The notes below the pieces were generated by a model. The model was given only the letters and a program-made list of their open reading frames with translations. It was not told where the DNA came from and searched no databases. Shown in pieces: positions 36,001 through 48,429 of a stretch of 64,000 bases of DNA. The number at the start of each line of letters is the position of its first letter. Positions within the stretch are counted from its first letter, which is position 1. Made by a program: the position numbers and the translations under genes. The stretch is taken from positions 124,001 through 188,000 of the forward strand of contig CAMPDV010000123.1 in assembly GCA_946699065.1 (NCBI GenBank). Reading direction: 5' to 3'. The DNA is from Loxodes magnus. Lineage: Eukaryota > Ciliophora > Karyorelictea > Loxodida > Loxodidae.

Positions 36001-36549
36001 ATGAAACAATCGTTAAATTTAAATATCCCCTTGCTTAACACAAACAACTTATTGATAATTCAGTTAACTGAAATATAATTCTAAATTTAAGAAATTCAAT
36101 TACCCTTCAATTAAGAAAGTTCAATTCTATATTTTCATAAGAAAAGGAAGAAGAAAGATAGGATTTATAATAGACTAAATGAGCAAATGCTGAACTGAAG
36201 TATTATTAATTTAGTTAAAGTCCAAGACAAATAAATAGGCTATCAAATATTTGAGGGATAATCCTTAAAAATTGATAATGCTTGATTCTTTATAAGGGAA
36301 TATATTGTATAATGGAAAAAGATTAGAGATGCTTTATCTTTTACTCTTTTTAGGATAAATTAATATCTATTAAAAACTTAATAAACTCATATCTTTGATT
36401 TAGCTATGATTAAGATTTATTTTTCCATATTAAAGGTTCTTCATATAATAAAACTAACTATTTTTATCGAAATTTTTGCTTATATTTTAGTTGATCTTTC
36501 ATTAATTAATGCTATTTAGATATTAATTATAAAATTATAAATCAAATGA
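36001..36549 (+). CDS. Possible hypothetical protein, 182 aa
   Basis: An ATG (36001) to TGA (36547-36549) frame with moderate protein-like composition (VQDKQIGYQIFEGQSLKIDN; REYIVQWKKIRDALSFTLFR). No domain. It starts only 9 bases from the divergent start codon of the zinc-finger gene, which is implausibly tight, so the true start may be internal (Met at about 36175) or the frame may be chance. Confidence 0.35.
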
Positions 36550-36643
36550 AGAGATAATTTAGAATTATGCTTTTGAATGATTTATTATTGCTAGCATTAT
36601 TAAAATTGTTTTAGGCTATGAAGATAATTAATTTAATACTCTC

Positions 36644-37462
36644 TCATTGATCATAAATGTTTATTGTATAAAATAGGATTAAAATTGCTGAGTTCTTAGT
36701 TTTAGTTGCTTTTTATTAGGAATAATTGATTCTTTCTCTTTATTCATTTTATTTCTATCTAAGTTTATTTTAATTCTAAATCTTTAAGATTTTATACTTT
36801 AGTTAGTGATTTAAGCAAGGCTAAATCTAAATTTATAGATCTTCTTTAGATGGTGTAATTCCTATTAGAATGATATATATTGATTTAGTTCTTCTTCTCA
36901 TTTAATCTTTTTCTCCATATGCAAATCATTAATAATTTACCTTAACCAGAATTATCATTTTCTACTATTTCGTATTTTTAAAGTATTCAATTTAATTTAA
37001 ATTAATAATTTAATTATCCTAATGCTTTAGCAAATCATGTCCATTTTGCTCTATATATCTTAAGACTTTTATTTTAATTTAAACAAGGATAATCTTTTCT
37101 TCAAATACAAGATTATTTATACAAAGAGATAAATTATAATAGTTATAAATTCACCTTTATTCACTTAAGTTCACTCATATTAAGTAAGTTTTACTCTAAT
37201 AACTATATTAAATCTTTATTATCCTTCTATTCTTTATCTTATTAACTTCCTATTCCCACTTATCTAATTTAAATCTTCTAAATTTAAAAGTTACGCTGTC
37301 AGTTTATAGCCTTTAGCTTTACTATTTTATGCCTTTTATTATTTTAACTAAATTTCTAGCTTAAGTTGTTCCATATTATCTAGAAACTAAGTTAAATTGA
37401 CAGAGTATAAGAATATGCTAATTATATTCTAGAGAGCATACTTCTTATATTCTTATTTTCAT
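36644..37462 (-). CDS. Possible hypothetical protein, 272 aa
   Basis: An ATG (37462) to TGA (36644) frame that closes exactly, with some Glu-rich helical segments (LDKWEQEVNKIKNRRIIKIQ; KNTKQQKMIILVKVNYQWFA). Residue composition is only slightly above what AT-rich noise would give, and no domain is seen. Listed because it spans otherwise empty sequence. Confidence 0.28.
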
Positions 37463-37979
37463 CCTATGAAAATCCTAGTGAATTCTGATTATTTGACTAA
37501 ACATCTCCTTCTATCCTAAAAACAATGCTAGCTTGATAAAGTTGACATTTACTAACAAATACCAAAACTCCTCTCTTTCCTACCTTTTTAAATAATACTA
37601 CTAATTAGCTTTTATACTGGTTCAGATATAATTTAAGGTAATATCTTATTTCTTGCTACTGTAAATGAATTTAAAATTATCTAGTGCACTTGATTTTTAG
37701 TAGATGGTTTACTTTGTAAAGCATCTAAATTTTTATTTTTATTAAGCTAGGAATAAACTAATAACTAATATACAAAAATCTATTGTAAGGCATTTCCTTA
37801 ACAATATATCTACTTAGCTTAAGTTGGGAGCCTTGAAGCCATTTCGAACTGAATTAAGGTTAAATAATAAGAATGGGTTTAGGAAAGTATTTTATTAGTA
37901 GTATGAAAATAGAAAGGAAATTTAGCTTTTTGGGTTTAGATATGCAAGTTAAATTTATCTTAATTATAATAAATAAAAA
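37463..37979. other. Intergenic, nothing recognised
   Basis: AT-rich. It probably holds the promoter of the two-TM gene at 37980. No motif seen. Confidence 0.4.
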
Positions 37980-38783
37980 ATGGGATTAGATCTTGGTGAT
38001 TTAGCTGTTTGATAATAAGTTAGATACAGAAAAGGCACAGATTCAAATGGTTAAGCGATTTATGAAAGTACTATTAAAGTTAAAGTTCCAAATAACTCGA
38101 TAAGCAGAAAAATCTGCAAAGCTAATGGAATTCCAGGAAGTAAAAAGACATAGTTGTCACTTCATGCAGCAAAAGTATAATTTCCCACTAAGTTTTTGCA
38201 TAAAGGAACTTAAGGATTATTTAACAATAGGGTAACTTATGAAAAGCTTATAGATTACATAGATGGTGCTAGCCGCTTATGTGAACCTTATTGAAGAACA
38301 GCTGAAAAAAATTACTAACGCTGGGATACGGTGGGAGTTCTGATGATATTTATTCCTCCTATTTTACTATTAATGAGTTACATTCTTAGCTGAAAGTATA
38401 TATGGGAATTTTCTCTTATTTCAACTATTTCTTCATGGTTTATTTATTGCTGCTGTATTTCTAAGTGGTAAAACAATGAGATTAAAAAACTAGATGAAAA
38501 GCCAAAAGAATAGCTTTCTTAATATTGCTAATGAATTAACGAAAAAGATCTATGGTCGAAAGGAATTCGAATGCGTCCAGGAGCTGCAACTGGATGGATT
38601 GAATTTGAAGATCTAAATTATACACTTTCTCCATAAAAAACAAATTTTAGAAGCTTTCAAGGACTATCGGAAGATTAAAGCAGCTCTTAAAGCGCTTTCA
38701 TCTTTACAGTACCTAAGAGCGAAGGAATGTACGTGGACATAGAGGCTTTTGCTAATCAAATGAATGAAAGTTCAAAGACATGA
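37980..38783 (+). CDS. Two-transmembrane protein of unknown function, 267 aa
   Basis: The frame closes from ATG to TGA (38781-38783), 268 codons, no intron. The soluble N-terminal ~110 residues are basic and well ordered (TIKVKVPNNSISRKICKANG; SLHAAKVQFPTKFLHKGTQG). A helical pair follows at residues ~116-137 (VGVLMIFIPPILLLMSYIL) and ~143-160 (FSLISTISSWFIYCCC), separated by a short turn, which predicts a hairpin with both ends on the same side. The C-terminal ~105 residues are hydrophilic with a distinctive RMRPGAATGWIEFEDLNYTL and end in a Ser/Gln-rich segment. No family recognised. The gene is flanked by the small minus-strand gene at 38893. Confidence 0.85.
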
Positions 38784-38892
38784 TATCTTTTATAATCTTA
38801 TTATAATTTGATAGCTTCATTCTATTAATATCAAAAGCTACCATTTACTTCTATGAATAACCTCTCTTTAAATCAACTTTAAACTAAGTTTT

Positions 38893-39222
38893 TCAAGTTA
38901 AATTTTTAGTTTCTCAAATTTTTTCTTGAATGCAGCTTACGAAATATTTAAAAGCAATATTTAGAATGTTTATGCGTTTAAATATCCCTTAGTTCCCATT
39001 TAATCTTCTTCTAGATTTTATTTTCTTTGCTTCCTTATTTTTCAAATATCGGAATAAGTGACTTCTATTTCAAGCTCGTTTTCTTAGTTTTATATTTTAG
39101 TTAACTATACAGTAAGAAAGAGATATAGTTATTAGACCAAATCCAGTTATGAGAGGAAATTCTAAGCCTTTTCATAAAAAGTTAAATCTACGATAAAATC
39201 TTTACTTAGCAGATTCAGTCAT
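38893..39222 (-). CDS. Small single-TM basic protein, 109 aa
   Basis: The frame closes from ATG (39222) to TGA (38893). The sequence MTESAKQRFYRRFNFLWKGL leads into one membrane helix (PLITGFGLITISLSYCIV) and then a basic tail (RKRAWNRSHLFRYLKNKEAK). Size, topology and Arg richness resemble accessory subunits of mitochondrial inner-membrane complexes, but I cannot name one. It is convergent with the two-TM gene, about 110 bases between terminators. A TGA nearer the start of the last ten residues could be the true stop. Confidence 0.65.
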
Positions 39223-41309
39223 AAAAGCTAGAAATAGTCTATGCTTTATCTGCTGCTAAGGTAATTATTTATAAACTGAAAAAATTAGATAAAGGAAAAA
39301 AAACCTCAATGATAATGAAATAAATTTAAGAAAGTGAGAATGATAAGTTTTAATAATTTTCGCAGTGAATATAGCTGTTTAAATATATATATTTAAAAAC
39401 TTTTATAGATTAGGAGAAATTAGACGAAAATATTGGATAGAGAAGATAATAAAGTTTAAAGTTTTATCTATTTGGCAAATTTATGCTTAGAATTAGATAT
39501 TAATTACTTTATTCCAAAAACAAATATTTTAAACTAATTTTCTCAAAGATGAATTTTCACAGCTTTTAAATTCTAATTGAAGTCTTGAAATTCGTTGAAA
39601 ACATGTAAGAATAAAATTAAAAACAAAAATAAAAAAATTTATGCTTCCATAGAAAGCATAAAGATTGATATTTTGGATAAAGTATTAAAAGATAAAATGT
39701 CTTTCATCGTTATGAGGATTTTTTCTATAAAAAAAGATTATTATATTTTATAAACATACTATTAAAGCTTCAAATTTATGGAAGAAAGATTAATATTTGA
39801 AGGTTTATAATTATAATTAAATAAAAAGAAGGTTAGATTATCTACATATAATTATATCATTTTATTTCTTTAATTTTTATTAGCATTAGTACACTTTTTA
39901 TTTAATACATTCTTTAACATTTTTTCAAATTTAATCTAATTTTATAAAAAAATTTAAACTTTTGCTATTTTTACTTTTCTTAAAAATAGTTCTCTTTAGC
40001 TATTTTAATTTAAAGTAAGTTTCTTTATTTTCGATATATTTATTTAAAATCCTTTATTTAGAATTAAAATTTCATCTATATCATATTAATTTATTTCTAT
40101 ATATTATAAAATTTTAATATCTAATACATGTTTCAATTACTATTTAATAGATATTTTTTTAGACAATTATGTACTTCTTTTTTAAATTTGTATAAGATAA
40201 AATAACTTATGAAATTTAATCTTTTTCAAACTCCTTTAGTTAAATCTTTATATTTACTCTTACAAAAATAATTTAAAGTGATAATCAAAATAAAATTTTA
40301 GCCCAACATTAGTAGGAAAATAAGAGACTGATTTTAATAACTTATTTTGATAAATTATATCTCATTTCAATCTTTTTTATGTAAGCAATAATTATGTTTT
40401 ATCAGAAAATTGAACATATGAAAGATATCTCTTCCTAGTTATTTAAGTATTAAGTTTAAAGGCAATTAATAAATTGTTAAAATCTAAAATTTAAAAATAA
40501 ATAAATTTCAAGGCAATTCTTAGCTACTTTTTTTAATTATTTTAAATTTTTAAACATTTATCATAAAATTTGTTGTTTTCTATTTTGTTATTGAGATATT
40601 TAGATATATAGGTATTTCGCTTACTTAAAGCTTTATGCAAGGTTATATGATAAAAATGTGAAATTTTTTAATTTAAATAAGAAACTTTATTTATTTAGTC
40701 ATACAGTCAATTTGAATATTTTTCTTTGTCTTATAAAGTCTAAATCGTGTAAATCTTGATAAATCTCCTTCTCTATAAACTAAAATGTGATAAGAAATAT
40801 TTTAAGTTAATTTAAATTAAATATGATTTATTTCATACAAAGATTCAGCTTAAAAAATACTGAAGTATAATTATTAAAATTTGAAAAAGAAGCATGTATA
40901 GTTAAAAGTCGAAATTAAAAAAACTTTTTTCCTATCTTCATTCGATAAAAAAAATCATTTCGGTATCAAAAAGTCTTGTTAATATTATTTTTGCATACTA
41001 GCAAATTAAATTTATTAAAGTTATTTAATTATGTAATTTTCTAGAGATTCTTTATTTTATAATTTATAGTACTAAGAAATATTTTATAAATATCTATAAA
41101 GAAATTAAAATTAAATGATATAATGTATTTAATTTCCTTTTATAATAAATTTATAATTTTATTAAATTTATTTAAAATTTTATACTTAAATTTTAACAGA
41201 TTTTATTTATTAAAAATGCTTTTTTTTATTTTCTTTAATTGATTGTTTTTGTTCCATAAAGATAAAAGTGACTAAAAAAGGATTGTTTTGGCGATTGTAT
41301 TTTAATTTT
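39223..41309. other. Long AT-rich stretch, nothing recognised
   Basis: About 2 kb with the lowest GC of the window. A weakly protein-like frame appears near 39600-39830 (plus strand) without a defensible start or end. No repeat or domain seen. Confidence 0.4.
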
Positions 41310-42358
41310 TAATTATTAAATTTAAAATATATTTATTTTAAATTTATTCATTCTTCAAGCACAGATAAACCAGTTTTTTTCAGCTAAAGCTGCTTTATAT
41401 TGCTAAAATTCTTCAAACCCTAGAATTTCTATATAATCTTATTATTTTAATTTCATTTCACATTTAAGGCAATCATTAGAAAATTCTTGTTTTTTATCGA
41501 CTTGAGCAACATCTTTAATTTTAGGAATTAAAGCTAAGGCACATTTTTAACAAAATATATCTCCACAACTTTAAGAAATAATTTTTTAATTGGCTTCTTT
41601 CTTATTACATCAAATACATTTTAAGTTTTAATTTTGGTTTTCTTATTCTTACTTAGTTTAATTTTATTTTTATAAGATATTTATTTGGTTATAATTTTAG
41701 CTCTAAGTATCTTATAAATCTTGCTTTTAATTCTAAAATTATTCTTTTTGTGGCTATGATTCAGTAATATTTTGAGTATTAGTGTAAACTTGTTTTATTT
41801 ATAGCTATTATTAACCTTAACTTTATTTTTACTCGTTTAATGGTTTATTCTATTCCATATAAATATTCTATGCACATGATATGCAATTCACTTTCAGGTA
41901 ATTTTAATTCTACTCTAGAAGTTCTTTTTTCATTTTTCCTCCAGTTTAGCTTGCTTCTAATACACAATAACGACATAAAGTATGTTTGCAGGATAATTAA
42001 ATTAAGTTGTCAGATTAAATTTACTTTAAGCATTTTGAATTCATACATTATGAAGACTATCCGTACTAATTTAGCTTTTCTTTCTATTCATTCCTTTTCA
42101 AAGCATTTCAAAAAAAATCTTCAAACGTTTACTAATCCATTCCTTAATAAATTTCAACCAATTAAATAATGTGATTGCATTATGGAAAAGGACATTTTGT
42201 ACTAAATCCGTATTCTCCTTAGAGACAAACTACTTTGCCATTTGTCATTTAGAATCAATAGCTAATCAAACATTCTTTGCAGAATAAGTGATTACAAGAT
42301 AATTGAACTGAGTTTTCTGAAGGTATTTATTTTTAACAGTTCTAAAATTAGCACTTTT
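41310..42358. repeat. Inverted repeat 2, right arm
   Basis: This is the reverse-complement copy of 30987-32033. It covers the C-terminal three modules, the terminator and a short 3' flank of the gene at 41355-43508. Its inner-gene edge falls at the first module Cys. Confidence 0.95.
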
Positions 42359-43508
42359 AAGCTTATTTATCTTCTTAAATCTATTTAACTAATTTATTTT
42401 CTTAGCTTTAGTTCTACAATACTTAATCATTGCGAAATAATTGCTAGTTTTAAACCTCATACTCCTAGTTATTCTTGCTTTAAATACAAGAACTTTATGA
42501 AGAAAATTACGATTATAAAACTAAGTTATGTGTTTAGTTATTTTATTAATTAAGTTTCTATTAGCACTCTTATAAACTAGCTTATAATTATTGTATTTGC
42601 TAATCTTTAAAGCAAATTTAATAGTTCAAATTTTAAATAGAATCATTGTAATACTTGCTTTAATAATTCAATTCATCTTTTCTTTATTTTATCTATTTAT
42701 TAATAGTATTCATGAGCAACTAGGCCTAATCATTTTAAGCCTAGCATTTTTATTGTAAATTTTGGTAATTTGTTAATATTAATTCACATTGCTAGCATCT
42801 TCCTAATTTATACTCTTGGAAGTCTGATAAAAATGCTTCCCTATCAAAAGACTTGCAATTTTATATTTATTGCTAGTTTATAAACTATTTCTATGGGTTC
42901 AAAACACTTTTTAATGATTTCTAAAATTATAATAGTTGATTCAAGCTCATTTTAATTAAAGAACTTTCTTGTATATCTTCACAATCTTTAACTAATTTGA
43001 AATCTTTGAAGTAACTTCCTAGAAATTATAATAAATCAACATTTTATTTTACTTCCTTCAAATAAATCTGCTTTCGATACCTTACCAAACTCCTAATTAA
43101 TGAATCCCAAGAATTAGATAGATCTTATTCATATTTAGTTACTTATTATTATAAATTTTCTTTAATATATAGTCAGTTCTAATTTTATACTTAGAATTGG
43201 TTCTATTTTTCTTTGAATTAGAACATTTCTTCCTTAATTTCCTTTATTATCTGGTCCTTTCTCTATTATTCTTATTATTGAATCAGCTAAATTTAAAATT
43301 CCATATTCTTGTTAATCAACATTATTAGCTGAGTGCTCTTTAAATTATACTACTATTGGCATGTAGAACAAATTACATTTTACTGGTTGAGATTATAAAA
43401 CTAGCAACAGTTATAGCAAATGTTGTGGTTACACTAAAGTTTTATCGGAACTCTTTCCTATAAATTATATGATTAGAAGCATCTACTGCACACTTCTAGA
43501 TTCTCCAT
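41355..43508 (-). CDS. N-terminal RING, coiled coil and three C-terminal RING-type modules, 717 aa
   Basis: The frame closes from ATG (43508) to TGA (41355), 718 codons, no intron. Residues 6-60 are a classic RING (VCSRCFQSYN, LQCNHNICYNCC, VICSTCQQQY). A long coiled coil follows (EIKEEMFQFKEKQNQFQVQN; SDFQEYKLGRCQQCELILT). The last ~335 residues are nearly the same as the C-terminus of the gene at 30596, starting at the first module Cys (CQFQNCQKQIPSENS). The two N-terminal parts are unrelated apart from both being Gln-rich coiled coils, and only this one has an N-terminal RING. Together with the duplicate arm this shows two complete genes sharing one C-terminal cassette. Probable E3 ligase or scaffold, by inference. 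Confidence 0.88.
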
Positions 43509-44355
43509 TTATATAAAATATTTTATTTTAATTTAAGATGCAAGCTTATAAATCCTTATACATCAATCGTTATTTAAACTATTAGCAAATCATTTATTTG
43601 TTTAACACTTAAAGTTTATTAATGGATTCCTTAGATTATTTATTTTGCTTTAGCCTGCTTAGAGTTAAAGTAATACAAATCATTCTCTTTTTAATTCGTT
43701 TAGCATACAAATTCTTTAGTCCCTTAATCTTATGAACAAACATTTGGTACTACATAGTTGAATTATCAAGAATTTAATTAATTTGATTCTAAAGCTTTTT
43801 AATATGATTTTCACTTAAAACTTATTTAGTAAATTATATCAATAAATCATATGATTTATATGGGAATGATAAGTACTACATTTATTCAAATGCTAGATTC
43901 AAAAAAACCACAAAGATTGGATGAATTATAGTATATTATTTGAATACTTTATAGGAGTTTTAGTAGCTTTATCACGATCTTAGAAGCCTTTATTATAGAA
44001 CTGAGATATCTTATTGCAGTTGCTTACTTTTTATATAATTTGAAGATTCTTTAAAATTTTGAAATTTGAATATGCTTCTAATTCTTGAATCTAGAATCTT
44101 AATAAGCTACTAATTTTGATTTTAGTTGGTTATATTTAAAACGATATAAGCAGCTATAATAAATATTCCATCTAATTAATATATTAGTCTGCTGAAAAGG
44201 AGAAAAAGTTTATGAGTTAAAGATAAGTTTAAAATAAATTTAGCAATAAAAGCCTTAGTTTTTACTAAGTTATCTTAAGCTATTGCTAATATATGATCTT
44301 AATTAAATAGTCAGACAATCATAGCTATTTAATAACCTTTACTTTTATAAATTAT
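43509..44355. other. Intergenic or unresolved coding
   Basis: On the minus strand the frame of the gene at 44356-44679 stays open through here apart from a few TGA codons, with composition intermediate between coding and noise. I could not decide whether that gene extends into it. Confidence 0.3.
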
Positions 44356-44679
44356 TCATTTTGCTTCATTTTAAAAGCCTTACAATCACTACTTTCTAGT
44401 CTTTGTACATTATTCATTTATATTATCTTCTAGCTTCGATGAATCAAGGATGTAACTAAAAGCTTCTTAATTTAATTGCTTGATAAGTAACTATGAGCTT
44501 TAAGTTTAGCTATAACGATAGTCCCTTATAAGAATATTTCCTTATGAATAAAATGGTGATGACTAGCTTAAAGTTCCTATAGCTAAATTTTAAATCTGCA
44601 TATTTGGATTAAATAATACTTATAATGAAATATTTAAATAATACTTGAAGTTTAAAGGATATTAATAGAATGATGGCAT
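44356..44679 (-). CDS. Hypothetical protein, about 107 aa (end uncertain)
   Basis: It starts MPSFYQYPLNFKYY and reads well through NLAIGTLSQSSPFYSQGNIL and ILDSSKLEDNINEQCTKTRK. I place the stop at TGA 44356 after NEAK. An earlier TGA sits about nine codons before it, and later ones at 43972 and elsewhere would lengthen the product. No domain recognised. It begins about 100 bases after the terminator of the next gene upstream (44778). Confidence 0.5.
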
Positions 44680-44777
44680 TCATAATTTATTAGCTAAGTA
44701 TATTGCTATTAATAAGCTTTAATTAGAATAAATTTAAGAAGCTAATTAATATAAAGAAATAGATGTTGAAATCTATT

Positions 44778-45380
44778 TCATTTACTGATAAATTAAAGTT
44801 CAATGTGTGTATAGCTTACTTTTTGTATTTATTCTAATTAATGTAAGTACAAGAATAAAAGAGGATATAATAAAGAATTTCTAAATTATAAATGAAAAGC
44901 TTCTTAAAGTTTTGGAATTATTTTTATCATGTTTTACCTCATCCATGCTATTAAGAAACTTAATACTTGGTTGAATAATTAAATAGCAGATATAGTTAGA
45001 TCTCTCTATGAAACATTTATATGTTTATTTAATAAAGACCTTAAATATTTACCTTCTTCAATAAAAGGACCAAAATTATTTTCTCTTATATACCAAATTA
45101 AAAATTAAAGAGATAGAAAATTAGAATTCAAAGTCTATTTCGCTCTGTTCTTAAACTCTACTATAATTGATAATACCTAATACATAGTCAATGCACTATC
45201 TTTATTTGCTCTTACAGCAAGAATCTTACATTTTAAATCCTTAGCAAAGAATATAGCTACATTAATAAAAAGCTTAGCAATACTGACTAACTAATAATAA
45301 AAGTATCTTAATACACTTAATACCTATGCAAATTTATACATTAAATGAAATGATTTCCAAGCAAATTAACTAGAAAGCAT
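44778..45380 (-). CDS. Hydrophobic/helical protein, 200 aa, unknown family
   Basis: The frame closes from ATG (45380) to TGA (44778). It is rich in Ala, Val and Leu compared with the AT-rich background, a good sign of real coding: FAQVLSVLRYFYYQLVSIAK, INVAIFFAKDLKCKILAVRA, NKDSALTMYQVLSIIVEFKN, WYIRENNFGPFIEEGKYLRS. One or two amphipathic or membrane-associated helices are likely around residues 25-60. I do not recognise the family. Confidence 0.65.
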
Positions 45381-45961
45381 ACTATAAAAGTTAGTCTAGT
45401 TATATTTAAAGCTTAAGTCTAAATGGTTTAACTAATTTATTTAGAATAACTCCAACCTAAGAAAATGGATTATAAAAGCGATTGTTTACTGCAATACTTT
45501 AAGAGTTTAGATAAATTGGTTGTAGAAAGATTAATAAGTAAGATTATAATGTTCAATCTAGCTTACTTAAGCATTTTATCTAATTAGAGTATGTGTTAAA
45601 GCAAAGTTTGCATTACACTCTTTATTAATGAGATAAGTAAATAATGCTTGTAGAATTATAAGTGAAATGCTAATGCTAAAGTTTGATTACATCTAGAACT
45701 ATTTATTCTTATAAACTAAGCTAAATTCTAATAATTTTACTATCATTTTTAAAGATACATTTCGCTTAAAGTTGTTATTCTTAAAGCTATTGATGACAAT
45801 GACCAAGAATTATTGATAAGTATAGTAAATTTAAATGAAGGAAGAGACTTTTCCCTTTTAGCCAACTTCTTTGAAATATAAAGTACTTTATAGTGCTAAT
45901 AGATGGAAAATCATTTTACTAGGATATTTAAATAAATTTATTTTATCAAATATATTTAGCA
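45381..45961. other. Divergent intergenic region
   Basis: AT-rich gap between the divergent starts at 45380 and 45962. No motif recognised. Confidence 0.4.
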
Positions 45962-47105
45962 ATGAAATAGGATGGGCGGAATTCTCAGTCAGAAGAGATT
46001 GATACTTAAATTAATAGTTCTATTATTGTTAGAAGTAAAACTAGAATATAGTCTATCTTGCCACTTATTGAAGGATATTAAGAACTGAAGAGCACAACAT
46101 CAACTTTACCAACTAGAAAAAACTGAAAGTATTACCTGAAGATTTCTTAATTTATAATAGACTCATTGGCAATGATTACAAGCTTTTATTTTGCTATTTG
46201 TCTTTTGATATCTTATTAAAAGGATTATTGTGAGCATTCAGGTCATAAAAAGGTAATAGATCATGCTATGGGGGAATTCTTGTGAGGATTCATATTTGCT
46301 TCCTTTGTGAAGTTAGGAATTTTAACATATAAATGAAAATCTAATACTTGATCTAAGATGAGTTAGAAATGAAGCTTATTCATGAATTTAACATATTCAT
46401 TCCAATACTCTTGCTAAATGCTACCTTTGATAGCATATGATTGAGATAATTGCAAATATGCATTAGCTACTATTAAGCTTGATAATCTTGGCTAGTGATT
46501 CTACTTTTAAATTACCATTGATTGAATTTACATTTTTTTACTATGTGGCTTAGTCTATTTTTTCATAAAAGGAATGAAAGCTTCCAATTTCACTACTCAA
46601 ACCTATTACGAAACTTGCTTTCGAAGAAACTTAAAAATACTAGTAGTAACAATAGCTATTATTACCTTTGTTGTTTTTGTTGCTCTTTTGATGAAATGGT
46701 GGAAAGGCCCTGCACTTTTAACCGTCGAATAAACTGTATACGCTTTTTACCATATTGAGCTAGTTATCATTAGAATCTACAAGTTTTGTCATAACAGAAG
46801 AATTCAAAAAAGCAATAATGAAAGAAAAGGTATTTTAATTTAGTCCACACTAACAGTTTGAGATGCTCATAACTTATTTTAAATTATTGATCCTTTAACT
46901 AAACATTTCCCATATCATCTAATTCAATTTAGCCTATTATAATGCTAAAGCAGTAGCATCACCTTTATTTCTATTACTCTTCAATTATATTTAAAATCCT
47001 CAATACAAGGTCAAAGTACTTCTAAAAATAATTAAACAGAATAAACAAAAAACGTAAAAGCTCCCTCTAATTTCCAGTCTTCTCTTTTTAATATAACAAA
47101 CTAGA
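45962..47105 (+). CDS. Polytopic membrane protein, about 380 aa (stop ambiguous)
   Basis: From ATG (45962, MKQDGRNSQSEEIDTQINSS) an acidic/Ser-rich cytosolic head of ~75 residues is followed by helices near LAMITSFYFAICLLISY, GEFLWGFIFASFVKLGILTY, MNLTYSFQYSCQMLPLIAY, FYFQITIDWIYIFLLCGLVY and LKILVVTIAIITFVVFVALL, plus weaker ones after. Many Trp are TGA. A TGA at 46859-46861 (300 codons) could be the stop. The following ~80 codons are also protein-like (HNLFQIIDPLTKHFPYH; GQSTSKNNQTEQTKNVKAPS), so I favour reading it as Trp, with the end near 47105. Five to seven helices would suit a receptor or channel-like protein, but I see no family signature. Confidence 0.68.
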
Positions 47106-48429
47106 AAAAATTGACGTAAATATAAGTTAATTAAAATAAGCATACAAAACCTCTGATATTAAAGGTAATTAAATACTTAGTAGTTAACTGTAATATCAGC
47201 ACTTATCTACTGATATTAAGTTTGCTTACTTATATCATAATATTTATTTAGTGGCTAAGTTTATATCAGCTTTTTTTATATTGCTATAGAGAACATTAAG
47301 TTCATATCTAACCATATGATTTCTTAAAACTACTTTGCTTTAGAATTTTAGTCCTAGCAATAATTAGCTGTTCCTTTAATATAATGAACTTAGTTTATTA
47401 TAAAGGCAAATTTTACTTTTCCTAAGTTGGAAGAATAATTAGAAAGGAGAGCTATTAGGTAAATTCCTAGAAAAGGGTTTGATAATTCTTGATAGCCTTG
47501 TAACTAATTTAATTTCACTGCATTATATAATAATAAAATACAATAATAGAGAAAGCTAGCTAGTATAGGCAGCTTTATTTAGTTTGGTAGCTAAGGATTA
47601 AATTAGAAAGACTTTACAGTACTAAAGTAGGTTAACTATTTAAATTATTTGCTTAGTTTTAAGTTGAAAAATCTCTATAATTATCATTTCCAAAATTATA
47701 AATAAAGTAGCACTTTATTCTCATACCAGTTAGCTAAATTACTAAGAATTAGTCATAAGATCTAAGATTAGAGATATTAGTTACTTAAAATCCAAGCTTA
47801 GAGGAATAAATTAATAAAACCATTTTATAAAGAGATAAACTTAATAGAAACTCAAAACTGCAACCACTAGAAATTTAATCAAACTTAAACTAATAAAAGC
47901 TTTAAAACTTCAAAGGCCTTTATAAGTTTTATAGGTTTAAGTTTTAAATATAATATTTTATCTTTGTCCTTCTCTAATAAAAAAATAACTAAAACTCAAC
48001 AAACGCTAAAGGTTTTTCATAGATTTAATAACAAACAGAGCAAAGTTTTAAATTTAGTAAATCTAGTTCTAATATTTTAGTTGTAAACTTTAGCTAGAAT
48101 TATATATTTAACTACCAGAGCAATTCACTTTATTAAATAAGGGACATTATAAATCATAAAGGCTATTAAGGAAAATTAGATTATTAAATATTATTTTGCT
48201 AATATCAACTATCTTAATTTTATACCAATGCTACCTCATTAACACTTTTCAAATCTTGTATAACTTAGCCATGCAACTTGCTCTTATCTTATATAATAAT
48301 TTTAATTAGACAGTGAAAGCTTGAGAATGATATGCTAAATGTAGGATATCATGTATGAAGATAGAAGATAAATATTAAAAGTTTATTTTATAATTTGGAG
48401 AAATTACATTATAATCATCTATATTGTAA
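47106..48429. other. Intergenic, nothing recognised
   Basis: About 1.3 kb of AT-rich sequence with no supported gene. It should include the promoter of the WWE/RING-H2 gene at its right end. Confidence 0.4.
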
